A stretch of 64,000 bases of DNA, from contig AP024889.1 of assembly GCA_024347015.1 (NCBI GenBank), positions 2,728,001 through 2,792,000 on the forward strand, written 5' to 3'. Under the pieces are notes generated by a model that saw only the letters and a list, made by a program, of their open reading frames with translations, searched no databases and was not told where the DNA came from. How positions within the stretch are numbered: position 1 is the first letter of the stretch; the number at the start of each line of letters is the position of its first letter. Shown in pieces: positions 55,475 through 64,000 of the stretch. Origin of the DNA: Vibrio pectenicida (lineage in GTDB: Bacteria; Pseudomonadota; Gammaproteobacteria; Enterobacterales; Vibrionaceae). The position numbers and the translations under genes were made by a program.

Positions 55475-56845
55475 CTAACGGCCAAATGGGTTAATACCGC
55501 CGCCTCCCATCATACCTTGCATATTACGCATCATGCCTTTCATACCGCCTTTCTGCATTTTCTTCATCATTTTTTGCATTTGGGTAAATTGTTTAAGCAA
55601 ACGGTTTACATCTTGGACCTGAGTACCTGAACCAGCCGCAATGCGTTTTTTGCGCGAACCTTTGATTAATTCAGGGCGTTGGCGCTCTTTCATCGTCATC
55701 GAGTTAATAATTGCTTCCATCTGCTTAAACATTTTGTCGTCAACTTTATCTTTGACGTCATTGGGCAACTGTGACATACCTGGTAACTTGTCTAACATGC
55801 CCATCATGCCCCCCATATTCTGCATCTGACCAAGCTGTTCACGGAAGTCTTCAAGGTCGAAACCTTTTTTCTCTTTAAACTTTTTAGCTAATTTTTCAGC
55901 TTTTTCAGTATCAACATTACGCTGCAAATCTTCGATAAGAGAAAGCATATCTCCCATACCAAGAATTCGTGAAGCGATCCGTTCTGGGTGAAATGGTTCT
56001 AGAGCATCGGTTTTCTCACCAACGCCTAAAAACTTTATAGGCTTGCCAGTCACCTGCAGTACTGACAGGGCTGCACCACCACGAGCATCACCGTCAACCT
56101 TGGTCAGAATAACGCCAGTCAGTGGTAGTGCATCACCAAATGCTTTTGCAGTATTGGCCGCATCTTGACCTGTCATAGCATCAACAACAAAAAGAGTCTC
56201 AACTGGGTTTATAGCAGTATGAAGCTCCTGAATCTCAGTCATCATCAACTCATCAACAGCTAAACGACCAGCTGTATCGACAAGCAAAACGTCATAAAAC
56301 TTTTTCTTGGCGTGCTCTATAGCAGCATTGGCGATATCAAGTGGTTTTTGATCGGCCGAGGAAGGGAAAAAATCGACACCAACATCTAAGGCCAACGTTT
56401 CCAATTGCTTGATCGCTGCTGGGCGATATACGTCAGCAGAAACAACCAGTACTTTTTTCTTATCTCTTTCTGTTAAAAGCTTAGAAAGTTTGCCAACAGA
56501 GGTGGTTTTACCTGCCCCTTGAAGACCGGCCATCAAAATGACTGCTGGTGGCTGAGCTGCAAGGTTTAGAGACTCATTTGATTCTCCCATTACGGCTTCA
56601 AGTTCAGACTGAACAATCTTAATGAACTCTTGACCTGGAGTTAAAGATTTTGAAACCTCAACGCCAACCGCGCCTTCTTTCACACGCTTTACAAAATCAC
56701 GCACAACCGGAAGTGCAACATCTGCTTCCAGCAAAGCCATACGCACTTCACGTAACGTGTCTTTAATATTGTCTTCGGTCAAACGACCTTTACCACTGAT
56801 ATTCTTCAGGGTTTTGGATAATCTATCCGTTAAATTATCAAACAT
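55475..56845 (-). CDS. ffh: signal recognition particle protein Ffh
   Basis: 456 residues, SRP54. N-terminal helical bundle, then the G domain with GLQGAGKTTSVGKL, DTAGR and TKVDGDARGG. The C-terminal M domain is Met-rich (many Met pairs after residue 340), binding 4.5S RNA and signal peptides. It targets membrane proteins co-translationally with FtsY. It is divergent from the ypjD homologue, as in enterobacteria. Confidence 0.97.
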   Translation of the reverse strand: MFDNLTDRLSKTLKNISGKGRLTEDNIKDTLREVRMALLEADVALPVVRDFVKRVKEGAVGVEVSKSLTPGQEFIKIVQSELEAVMGESNESLNLAAQPPAVILMAGLQGAGKTTSVGKLSKLLTERDKKKVLVVSADVYRPAAIKQLETLALDVGVDFFPSSADQKPLDIANAAIEHAKKKFYDVLLVDTAGRLAVDELMMTEIQELHTAINPVETLFVVDAMTGQDAANTAKAFGDALPLTGVILTKVDGDARGGAALSVLQVTGKPIKFLGVGEKTDALEPFHPERIASRILGMGDMLSLIEDLQRNVDTEKAEKLAKKFKEKKGFDLEDFREQLGQMQNMGGMMGMLDKLPGMSQLPNDVKDKVDDKMFKQMEAIINSMTMKERQRPELIKGSRKKRIAAGSGTQVQDVNRLLKQFTQMQKMMKKMQKGGMKGMMRNMQGMMGGGGINPFGR

Positions 56846-57055
56846 CTTAGTCTCTTTATCTGAGCGACTCTAAGTGCCGCCGCCTATAAATTGGCGACAA
56901 AATTACCGCCAGTATACCTTAGCCAGGCACTGCTTTGCACTGCTGTAATAACTTTTGATCTCTCACAACACGCAAATCGACTATATAAGTCATAGCCCAA
57001 GCTTTTGATGCAAGGTATAATTTGTTGTCAAAAATTAACCAGACAACAGGGAAGC

Positions 57056-57850
57056 ATGGACAACATAATCGCCGTTGCTGCTGCAATACTCTATGTTTTA
57101 GCAATTGCAACCATAGTTCCTGGCCTAGTACATCAGGTCGGCATTCGCACCAAAACTGTCACAGTCAGTGCATTCTTAGCTCTGGCCTTCCATGGCTGGT
57201 TGTTAGGTGACCTCATCATTGAAGGTTCAGGACAAAACCTCAGCATTCTCAATGTCGCCTCATTAATAAGTTTCATTATTTCTTTGGTATTAAGTTTCGC
57301 CATGCTGAAAACACGTTTATGGTTTCTGCTTCCAGTTGTGTACTGTTTTGCAGCGATTAACCTCTCTGCGGCAGCATTCTTACCCAGTACTTTTATTACC
57401 CATTTAGAACAAGATCCTAAACTACTTATTCATATTTCCTTAGCACTATTTTCGTATTCAACTTTAACCATTGGCGCACTTTACGCACTCCAACTAGCTT
57501 GGCTAGATCATAAACTAAAATCAAAAAAAGCATTAAGTATCAACCCTAACTTACCGCCACTACTTATGGTCGAAAGGCAGCTATTTAAAATTATTCTTAC
57601 TGGCAATCTATTACTCACAGGAACCCTATTAACTGGGTTTATTTTTGTTGAAGATATGTTTGCTCAAGGCAAGGCACATAAAGGTATCCTTTCTTTTATC
57701 GCTTGGATCGTATACTCAATACTGCTCTGGGGTCATTACCGTAAAGGATGGCGAGGTCGCAAAGTCACTTGGTTTGCAGTCGCTGGAGCAACCCTATTAA
57801 CTTTGGCATACTTCGGTAGCCGATTTGTTCGAGAAATCATACTTAACTAG
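57056..57850 (+). CDS. ypjD: CcsA-family inner-membrane protein YpjD
   Basis: 264 residues with about eight transmembrane helices. Cytochrome c assembly (CcsA/CcmC-like) family, but in this position (ffh-ypjD-corB) it is the YpjD homologue rather than a true cytochrome maturation factor. Its function is not firmly known; a link to Mg efflux with CorB has been suggested for neighbours. The ATG at 57056 has GGGAAGC just upstream; an upstream frame from 57005 is less likely. Confidence 0.85.
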   Translation: MDNIIAVAAAILYVLAIATIVPGLVHQVGIRTKTVTVSAFLALAFHGWLLGDLIIEGSGQNLSILNVASLISFIISLVLSFAMLKTRLWFLLPVVYCFAAINLSAAAFLPSTFITHLEQDPKLLIHISLALFSYSTLTIGALYALQLAWLDHKLKSKKALSINPNLPPLLMVERQLFKIILTGNLLLTGTLLTGFIFVEDMFAQGKAHKGILSFIAWIVYSILLWGHYRKGWRGRKVTWFAVAGATLLTLAYFGSRFVREIILN

Positions 57851-57859
57851 TTGATATTT

Positions 57860-57886
57860 AAAGGTGCGAAGACTGCACCTTTATTT
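57860..57886 (+). terminator. intrinsic terminator after ypjD
   Basis: AAAGGTGC/GCACCTTT, an 8-bp stem with a 7-base loop, followed by ATTTT, 10 bp after the stop. Confidence 0.65.
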
Positions 57887-57972
57887 TACAATACTTTACC
57901 TGCAACCTGAGATTGACTTCGCGCTTAGCTTGGGTCATAAATTAATCAAACTTCAAAAGGAAAAAATCAGTT

Positions 57973-59241
57973 TTGGACGACATATCAACGGGTGTTTTAT
58001 TTGCCCTACTCGCGTGTCTTATTATTATTTCAGGATATTTTTCGGGCTCAGAAACTGGCATGATGACCTTGAATAGGTATCGACTCAAACATTTAGCCAA
58101 CAATGGTCACAAAGGCGCAAAACGCGTAGAAAAGTTACTAGATCGCCCTGATCGTCTTATTGGTTTAATTCTAATCGGTAACAACCTAGTTAATATTCTA
58201 GCTTCTGCTATTGCAACTATATTGGGTATGCGTTTGTATGGAGATATTGGTGTAGCTATCGCAACCGGCGCACTGACTATGGTAATTCTCGTCTTTGCAG
58301 AAGTCACACCTAAAACTCTTGCAGCTCTATATCCAGAACGAGTTTCTTATGCAAGCAGTATTCTGTTAGCTATTTTAATGAAGCTATTATCCCCACTAGT
58401 CGTATTGGTCAACTTTATCACTAATGGTTTTATTCGCCTATTAGGAATTCGAGCAAATCATGGTGGTGATGATCACCTAAGCTCTGAAGAACTACGTACC
58501 GTCGTCAATGAAGCTGGAAGTCTTATTCCTAGACGACATCAGGATATGTTGATTTCAATACTCGATCTAGAGCATGTAACTGTTAACGACATTATGATTC
58601 CCAGAAATGAAGTAACTGGAATAGATATCAATGATGACTGGAAATCTATTGTAAGGCAGCTAACTCACTCGCCACATGGCCGCGTAGTTTTGTACCGTGA
58701 CCAAATTGATGAGGTCGTCGGCATGCTGAGGCTGCGGGAGTCTTATCGCCTCATGCTTGAAAAGAATGAATTTAATAAGGAAACACTACTACGTGCCGCG
58801 GACGAAGTATATTTCATTCCTGAAGGAACACCACTCAATATCCAGCTACTGAAGTTTCAACGTAACAAGGAACGCATTGGCCTTATTGTTAATGAATATG
58901 GGGATATAATCGGCCTAATTACCCTTGAAGATATTTTAGAGGAAATTGTCGGTGAGTTTACCACCTCAATAACTCCCAGCCTATCTGATGAAATAACCCC
59001 ACAGGGAGATGGTAGTTTTCTTATTGAAGGTAGTGCCAACATCCGAGATATCAACAAAGGGCTGATGTGGAAGTTACCTACCGATGGCCCAAGGACTTTA
59101 AACGGGTTGATACTTGAACATTTAGAAGATATCCCAGAAAGTCATATTAGCGTTCAAGTCTCTGGGCATCCAATGGAAATTGTTGATTTAGAAGAAAACA
59201 GGATAAAATTGGTTAAAGTGTTCCCCAGTAAAGACAAGTAA
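57973..59241 (+). CDS. corB: CorB/HlyC-CorC family magnesium transporter-like protein
   Basis: 422 residues: DUF21/CNNM transmembrane domain (about 1-180, GYFSGSETGMMTLNRYRLKHL), a CBS pair (about 190-320, with DIMIPRNEVTGID and GLIVNEYGDIIGLITLEDILEEIVGE), and a C-terminal CorC_HlyC domain. Homologues (CorB, YfjD) export or exchange Mg2+ and are sometimes misnamed haemolysins. The start is TTG at 57973 giving MDDISTG; AAAAGG lies about 12 bases upstream, a long spacing. It is downstream of ypjD but behind its terminator. Confidence 0.88.
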   Translation: MDDISTGVLFALLACLIIISGYFSGSETGMMTLNRYRLKHLANNGHKGAKRVEKLLDRPDRLIGLILIGNNLVNILASAIATILGMRLYGDIGVAIATGALTMVILVFAEVTPKTLAALYPERVSYASSILLAILMKLLSPLVVLVNFITNGFIRLLGIRANHGGDDHLSSEELRTVVNEAGSLIPRRHQDMLISILDLEHVTVNDIMIPRNEVTGIDINDDWKSIVRQLTHSPHGRVVLYRDQIDEVVGMLRLRESYRLMLEKNEFNKETLLRAADEVYFIPEGTPLNIQLLKFQRNKERIGLIVNEYGDIIGLITLEDILEEIVGEFTTSITPSLSDEITPQGDGSFLIEGSANIRDINKGLMWKLPTDGPRTLNGLILEHLEDIPESHISVQVSGHPMEIVDLEENRIKLVKVFPSKDK

Positions 59242-59249
59242 CCTAATAC

Positions 59250-59280
59250 AAAAAAGCCTTGGTATATCCAAGGCTTTTTT
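59250..59280. terminator. bidirectional terminator between corB and rpoS
   Basis: AAAAAAGCCTTGG and CCAAGGCTTTTTT make a 13-bp stem around TATAT, with T-runs on both strands; it lies 8 bp after corB and 14 bp after the rpoS stop. Confidence 0.92.
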
Positions 59281-59294
59281 CGTTACGAGTCCAA

Positions 59295-60278
59295 TTATTC
59301 CTCATTAATACTGAATAAGCTCTCCATATTCAGTCCTTGTTTAATAAGGATTTCCCGCAGACGACGTAGGCCTTCAACCTGTATCTGGCGTACTCGCTCT
59401 CGAGTTAGGTTAATCTCACGCCCAACCTCCTCTAACGTTGAGGGTTCATAACCTAGCAAACCAAAACGACGAGCAAGAACTTCTTTCTGCTTTGGATTAA
59501 GCTCATCAAGCCAGTCAATCAATGAAGATTTAATATCATCGTCCTGAGTGGAAACTTCGGGGTCTGAGTTATTAACATCAGGGATAATATCAAGAAGTGC
59601 TTTCTCACCATCACCGCCAATTGGGGTATCTACTGAGCTGATACGCTCATTGAGACGTAGCATTTTGCTAACATCATCAACTGGCTTATCAAGCTGTAAA
59701 GCAATCTCTTCTGCCGTCGGTTCGTGATCAAGTTTTTGAGATAGCTCCCTAGCAGTACGAAGATATATATTGAGTTCTTTAACAACATGAATGGGTAAGC
59801 GGATAGTACGAGTTTGATTCATAAGAGCACGCTCGATAGTCTGTCTTATCCACCAAGTCGCGTAAGTTGAGAACCTAAAACCTCTTTCAGGATCAAATTT
59901 TTCAACAGCACGTATTAAACCAAGATTACCTTCTTCGATAAGATCAAGTAATGCTAGGCCACGATTACTGTATCGGCGTGAGATTTTAACCACCAAGCGC
60001 AGGTTACTTTCAATCATACGCTTGCGTGCAGCTTCATCTCCTCTAAGAGCTCGCCGTGCATATAACACTTCTTCTTCTGCAGTAAGTAGTGGTGAAAAAC
60101 CAATTTCTCCTAAATAAAGCTGGGTCGCGTCCAAGCTTTTGGTGGATACCTCAAACTCTTCTTTAGTTTCCTCCGCTTGGGTGCTATTTGTAGTTTTTTC
60201 TTCATTAGCTTGAGTTGATTCCATTTCTACTTCAAGCTCTAGTTCTTCGACTTTCGTTGCTGCATTGCTTATACTCAT
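59295..60278 (-). CDS. rpoS: RNA polymerase sigma factor RpoS
   Basis: 327 residues. Acidic region 1.1-like N-terminus, then region 2 ([40 protein letters not shown]) and region 4 ([26 protein letters not shown]). General stress and stationary-phase sigma; in vibrios also tied to motility and quorum sensing. A very strong Shine-Dalgarno (GGGGGAGG) is 5 bases from the ATG. A small hairpin (GACATTA/TAATGTC, 60305-60325) lies in the short nlpD-rpoS gap; the main rpoS promoter is probably inside nlpD, as in E. coli. Confidence 0.97.
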   Translation of the reverse strand: MSISNAATKVEELELEVEMESTQANEEKTTNSTQAEETKEEFEVSTKSLDATQLYLGEIGFSPLLTAEEEVLYARRALRGDEAARKRMIESNLRLVVKISRRYSNRGLALLDLIEEGNLGLIRAVEKFDPERGFRFSTYATWWIRQTIERALMNQTRTIRLPIHVVKELNIYLRTARELSQKLDHEPTAEEIALQLDKPVDDVSKMLRLNERISSVDTPIGGDGEKALLDIIPDVNNSDPEVSTQDDDIKSSLIDWLDELNPKQKEVLARRFGLLGYEPSTLEEVGREINLTRERVRQIQVEGLRRLREILIKQGLNMESLFSINEE

Positions 60279-60344
60279 AGTGCCTCCCCCTGGCGAGCTA
60301 GCAAGACATTACTACTTCTAATGTCGCTATATACCTATAAAGTA

Positions 60345-61262
60345 TTAGGGTAAGTAGCGTTTAGGATTCACTGACTTACCTTGATAACGAATTTCAAAGT
60401 GTAGACGAACACTCTTTGCTCCAGAACTGCCCATCGTTGCGATTTTCTGCCCTGCTTTTACACTTTGTCCTTCGTGTACGAGCAACCGTTCATTATGCGC
60501 ATAAGCACTAAGGTAGTTATCATTGTGTTTGATGATCACAAGATTCCCATAACCTCGTAGCGCATTACCCGAATATACAACGGTTCCATTAGCTGTCGAC
60601 GAAATTGGCTGACCTCGCTGTCCTGCAATGTCAATGCCTTTATTCCCTTGGTCTCCAGCTGAGAAATTTGTAATTACCCTCCCTTTGGCTGGCCATAACC
60701 ATCTAGAAACTTTCTCACTGTTTGGATTCGCATAACTGACGGGTTTGTTAACATTTATTTTACTTTTAGCTCCAACATACTCTTTTGAATTGTATTGATC
60801 AACCTCATTCACAGCAGTTTTTGAGGAGACTGTTGGCTTATTTTGTTCTTTTTTACTGCTAACTATTTGATTAGAGCTTTTACTTGGGTTAGTACTAGAT
60901 AACGAAGTTGACGCAGTGACGATAGGTGCTGATACTGCTGAAACGCCCGCCCCACCATATGCGGGAGGCTTATAAGCTGGCTGCCAAAGTTTAAGTTTTT
61001 GGCCAGGAAAAATGGTATAAGGCTTTTTTAAATCATTGTAACGAATAATATCACTTACATCTCTATCTGTGACGTATGCAATAAAGTAAAGCGTATCCCC
61101 TTCGTCAACTTGGTAATAACTTCCCCTATAACTACCACGACTGATGGAGCTATAGTCCTTATTTAAGCCTGAAACTGGTGCTGGGAAGTGAGCAGAACAC
61201 CCAAAAAGCATTGTGCTAACAACTGAAATAAAAAAAAGAATAGGGTTAGGCTTACGGATCAT
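60345..61262 (-). CDS. nlpD: lipoprotein NlpD, LysM and degenerate LytM (M23) domains
   Basis: 305 residues. Lipobox LFGC with C22, a LysM domain at about 52-95 (YYQVDEGDTLYFIAYVTDRDVSDIIRYNDL), a Ser/Lys-rich linker and a C-terminal M23 domain. The M23 zinc site is degenerate (NKGIDIAG where active enzymes have HxGxD), as in NlpD of other species, where it activates the amidase AmiC at the septum rather than cutting peptidoglycan itself. It starts 2 bp after the pcm stop. Confidence 0.93.
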   Translation of the reverse strand: MIRKPNPILFFISVVSTMLFGCSAHFPAPVSGLNKDYSSISRGSYRGSYYQVDEGDTLYFIAYVTDRDVSDIIRYNDLKKPYTIFPGQKLKLWQPAYKPPAYGGAGVSAVSAPIVTASTSLSSTNPSKSSNQIVSSKKEQNKPTVSSKTAVNEVDQYNSKEYVGAKSKINVNKPVSYANPNSEKVSRWLWPAKGRVITNFSAGDQGNKGIDIAGQRGQPISSTANGTVVYSGNALRGYGNLVIIKHNDNYLSAYAHNERLLVHEGQSVKAGQKIATMGSSGAKSVRLHFEIRYQGKSVNPKRYLP

Positions 61263-61264
61263 AG

Positions 61265-61891
61265 TTAAGCAAGTTCACCTGCTATCAAGGGCACAAACCG
61301 CACATCTTCTACTACCCGAGACACATACTCATTCCCACAACGGGTAATTTTAAACAGCTGCTGATCATCTTCACCGACAGGAATAACTAAAACTCCACCT
61401 TCTGCTAACTGCTCTAATAACACTGGTGGAACAGATACAGCGGCGGCTGTTACAATAATAGCGTTAAATGGCCCTTTAATGACCCACCCTTGCCAACCGT
61501 CACCATGTTTTGTTGATACATTATATATATCTAAATACTTGAGCCGGCGCTTAGCTTCCCACTGTAATAATTTGATTCGCTCTACTGAATAGACATGTTC
61601 AACCAATTGAGCCAACACGGCAGTCTGGTAACCTGAGCCGGTTCCGACTTCTAAAACTTTACTTTCTGGTGTTAATTCCAGTAATTCAGTCATTTTAGCA
61701 ACGATATAAGGCTGAGAAATGCTTTGTCCCTGCCCAATTGGCAGAGCATTGTTATCATAAGCCTGATGCTCCATTGCCTGAGAAACAAATTGCTCACGTG
61801 GGATTGAGTATATTGCATCAATCACTCTTTGATCTTGGATACCACTAGTAACCAGAAAATCAATCAATCTATCGGCATGAGGGTTTGTCAT
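61265..61891 (-). CDS. pcm: protein-L-isoaspartate O-methyltransferase
   Basis: 208 residues. SAM site [18 protein letters not shown] and the family ending [11 protein letters not shown]. It repairs isoaspartyl residues in aged proteins. The ATG at 61891 overlaps the surE stop by 4 bases, with AGGA about 9 bases upstream; a frame back to 61912 is not needed. Order surE-pcm-nlpD-rpoS as in E. coli. Confidence 0.95.
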   Translation of the reverse strand: MTNPHADRLIDFLVTSGIQDQRVIDAIYSIPREQFVSQAMEHQAYDNNALPIGQGQSISQPYIVAKMTELLELTPESKVLEVGTGSGYQTAVLAQLVEHVYSVERIKLLQWEAKRRLKYLDIYNVSTKHGDGWQGWVIKGPFNAIIVTAAAVSVPPVLLEQLAEGGVLVIPVGEDDQQLFKITRCGNEYVSRVVEDVRFVPLIAGELA

Positions 61892-62652
61892 CGATATTTT
61901 TCCTGTAACCAATTTTCCATGGTTGGTAAAGACTCATGCGCTGTAAGATCGACCTGAATTGGAGTAACAGAAACAAAACCCTGTTCAATGGCGTAAAAAT
62001 CCGTTCCCTCTCCAGCATCTTGTTCTTTGCCAGGCGGCCCTAGCCAATAAATATCACATCCACGCGGATCTTGTTGTTTAATCATAGATTCAGCGTGGTG
62101 ACGAGCACCTAAGCGAGTCGCGCAAAACCCCTTCAAGTCATCCATTGGTATATCTGGAACATTTACATTGATAAGCTTATTGGTCGGGATCGGTGCTTTC
62201 AAATGCTGCACGACAATTTGTTTTGCAATTTGAGCAGCAGCAGAAAAATTAACCTTCCCCGCCAAAGAAAACGCTATTGACTGAACCCCCAAGAAATGTC
62301 CTTCCATCGCCGCGGCAACTGTACCTGAATACAATACATCATCACCAAGGTTGGCCCCGTGGTTAATACCAGTCAAAACTAAGTCAGGTAGAGTATCTTT
62401 CATTAATTCATTTAATGCAAAATGGACACAATCTGTTGGCGTTCCCTGAACGGAGTACATACGCTCAGATAACGCCTTTACTCGCAGTGGCTGTTCTAAT
62501 GTCAGAGAGTTAGAAGCACCCGAGCGGTTTCTATCGGGAGCAACGATAGTAACTTCAGCTAAATCACCTAATACTTGGGCCAAAGCATGTATACCTTCAG
62601 CATGTACTCCATCGTCATTGCTGATCAATATTTTTAAGACTTTACCTGTCAT
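61888..62652 (-). CDS. surE: 5'/3'-nucleotidase SurE
   Basis: 254 residues. N-terminal metal-binding [12 protein letters not shown], the [13 protein letters not shown] segment and [24 protein letters not shown]. Survival-related nucleotidase/exopolyphosphatase. The ATG at 62652 overlaps the truD stop (ATGA), so the long frame to 62715 is a shadow. It overlaps pcm by 4 bases. Confidence 0.95.
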   Translation of the reverse strand: MTGKVLKILISNDDGVHAEGIHALAQVLGDLAEVTIVAPDRNRSGASNSLTLEQPLRVKALSERMYSVQGTPTDCVHFALNELMKDTLPDLVLTGINHGANLGDDVLYSGTVAAAMEGHFLGVQSIAFSLAGKVNFSAAAQIAKQIVVQHLKAPIPTNKLINVNVPDIPMDDLKGFCATRLGARHHAESMIKQQDPRGCDIYWLGPPGKEQDAGEGTDFYAIEQGFVSVTPIQVDLTAHESLPTMENWLQEKYR

Positions 62653-63695
62653 TGGTAGTTGCGCTCCACTTCCTGCTCTTGAATCAACTCTCGAATCAAA
62701 GATGTTGCAAAACAACCAGCTTCTAGAGAAAAGTCTAACTTAACTGAATCTTTCTCAATACTCCAAGTTAAGTTTTGTGGTTTAAGCACTATATTGCGTC
62801 GTTCGTGTCGCATACGATTGCCTCGTATTAGGGCCATCAAGTCAGGCTCAGCATCTAACTGTGGCTGCTCAATCATAAGAGTTTCCGATTGAGTTGGTAA
62901 ATCATTATCACCAGCCATTGCAGCTGTAATAGCCGCATCACCGCTTAGTATTCTCTCATTTAAGGCAAGCAGTTGCTGAGTCTCAGCTAAAACCATACCC
63001 TCTTTAGTTTGAATACAATCACCTTCAATTACCTGAGTAAACAAGCCTTGCTTAATACGATTTGATACTATAGCGTTAAAGATCCATGACCTCGCCGCAG
63101 ACAAATATAGACTTCGTTTATTCTGATTACGAGTGCGTACATTTTCCCTTCCCCAACGTCTAGCTTCATCAAGATTATTTCCTTGATTACCAAAACGCTG
63201 ACTACCAAAATAATTAGGTGCGCCATGCTGATGAATAGATTGCAAACGGCGGGTAACATCTTCAACATCACTTACTTCTGTTAGCGTTATATTAAAATGG
63301 TTTCCAACTAAATCACCAGGGCGAAGCTTCTTGTTGTGACGTCTAGTTTCAATAATTTCTATACTTGCATGCTGAGCAAGAAAGGAGCTCAAATCTGGTG
63401 TGCCACCTTTTGGTAAATGAACACTTAGCCATTGCTCAGTGACAGCATGGCGATCTTTTAAACCTGCCCAACTGACATCTTTTGATTTAACGTCACATGC
63501 CTTAGCCAATTCATTGGCGACAAAACTCGTGTTTTCTCCTGTTTTTCGGACACGAACCATTAGATGCTCACCCTCACCGGAAAAATCAAACCCCAAATCT
63601 TCCTTAACCTGAAAATGTATCGGTTCAGCTTTTAATTTTCCTGTCGATTTGGGGCTGCCATTCAAATAGGCAAGAGAAGATAAAATATCAATCAT
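62649..63695 (-). CDS. truD: tRNA pseudouridine(13) synthase TruD
   Basis: 348 residues. Catalytic aspartate D81 in [13 protein letters not shown] (E. coli D80), and [10 protein letters not shown]. It makes pseudouridine 13 in tRNA(Glu). I start at 63695 ([13 protein letters not shown]), which matches E. coli and has GTGGT upstream; an ATG at 63722, directly after ispF, is the alternative. It overlaps surE by 4 bases. Confidence 0.94.
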   Translation of the reverse strand: MIDILSSLAYLNGSPKSTGKLKAEPIHFQVKEDLGFDFSGEGEHLMVRVRKTGENTSFVANELAKACDVKSKDVSWAGLKDRHAVTEQWLSVHLPKGGTPDLSSFLAQHASIEIIETRRHNKKLRPGDLVGNHFNITLTEVSDVEDVTRRLQSIHQHGAPNYFGSQRFGNQGNNLDEARRWGRENVRTRNQNKRSLYLSAARSWIFNAIVSNRIKQGLFTQVIEGDCIQTKEGMVLAETQQLLALNERILSGDAAITAAMAGDNDLPTQSETLMIEQPQLDAEPDLMALIRGNRMRHERRNIVLKPQNLTWSIEKDSVKLDFSLEAGCFATSLIRELIQEQEVERNYQ

Positions 63696-63725
63696 AAAAT
63701 TACCACGAATAGGAGAAGTCATTTA

Positions 63726-64000
63726 TTATTGCTTTAAAAGCAGAACGACGGCTTCAGTCGCAATGCCTTCTTTGCGTCCGGTGAAACCTAGTTGCTCAGT
63801 TGTTGTCGCTTTTACATTCACATTACTAATATCGGTTTCAAGATCTTGGGCAATAACTTCACACATACCATCAATGTAGCCCGCCAGCTTAGGTGTCTGA
63901 GCAATAATTGTTACATCTGCATTACCCAACGCATAGCCCATTTCCTTAACCTTTTGATAGACATCGCGCAGTAAGCTCCGGCTATCAGCCCCTTTCCATT
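63726..64000 (-). CDS. ispF: 2-C-methyl-D-erythritol 2,4-cyclodiphosphate synthase IspF (partial)
   Basis: The frame stays open to the window edge, so the N-terminal part is missing; 91 codons are present, beginning [36 protein letters not shown] and [25 protein letters not shown] are the conserved C-terminal blocks. It makes the cyclodiphosphate in the MEP isoprenoid pathway. ispD normally lies next upstream, outside the window. Confidence 0.95.
   Translation of the reverse strand, partial: WKGADSRSLLRDVYQKVKEMGYALGNADVTIIAQTPKLAGYIDGMCEVIAQDLETDISNVNVKATTTEQLGFTGRKEGIATEAVVLLLKQ

Overview
The window is a piece of a Vibrio (Vibrionaceae) chromosome, most likely the large one. The evidence is a HapR/SmcR/LuxR-type quorum-sensing master regulator, a GspK glucosamine-kinase tail beside a family 20 hexosaminidase, Vibrio-like protein sequences throughout, and gene order known from vibrios (fbpABC, glnK-amtB, acnB, mrcB-hrpB, dksA-gluQ-pcnB-folK-panBC, hpt next to luxR, the pdh operon, pilABCD-coaE-zapD-yacG, rpsP-rimM-trmD-rplS, ffh, rpoS-nlpD-pcm-surE-truD-ispF). 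Almost all genes are housekeeping or core genes. The species cannot be fixed from the sequence alone.

Layout. 1-2.1 kb: end of a chitin-sugar catabolic cluster. 2.1-6 kb: Fur-controlled ferric ABC importer. 6.1-7.8 kb: amtB-glnK behind a sigma-54 promoter and an NtrC-type palindrome. 7.9-12.6 kb: an AT-rich accessory island with a C39-peptidase ABC exporter (CvaB-like), an HlyD-type adaptor (CvaA-like) and, divergently, three small genes sharing one colicin-V-like double-glycine leader but with unrelated cores. 12.7-24 kb: yacL, acnB, a PlpD-like patatin/barrel protein, mrcB, hrpB, sfsA. 24-31 kb: dksA, gluQ, pcnB, folK, panB, panC and an ABC-2 exporter pair. 31-34 kb: can, hpt and luxR. 34-41 kb: pdhR-aceE-aceF-lpdA with two PdhR operators. 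41-46 kb: recJ, dsbC, xerD, fldB, ampD. 46-53 kb: nadC and the type IV pilus assembly genes pilABCD, then coaE, zapD, yacG. 53-57 kb: ribosome and SRP genes. 57-64 kb: ypjD, corB-like, rpoS, nlpD, pcm, surE, truD and a truncated ispF.

The most interesting part is the island at about 7.9-12.6 kb. The exporter pair matches the size and organisation of the microcin V (colicin V) secretion proteins. The three precursors start with nearly identical 16-residue leaders, MK(N/D)(L/I)KLD(I/T)LSEVSGGG, and the third (55 codons) is easily missed by gene finders. The cores (about 79, 62 and 40 residues) resemble nothing I recognise, and no convincing immunity gene is visible. This may be an undescribed multi-peptide class II microcin, or a secreted peptide system with another role.

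Regulatory sites read directly from the sequence include a Fur box over the fbpA start region, a near-perfect -24/-12 promoter for glnK with an NtrC-like GCACCA-N3-TGGTGC site upstream, two perfect PdhR operators, a Qrr small-RNA target-like sequence over the luxR ribosome binding site, and a dozen or so hairpin terminators. No tRNA, rRNA, CRISPR array, insertion sequence or prophage gene was recognised.
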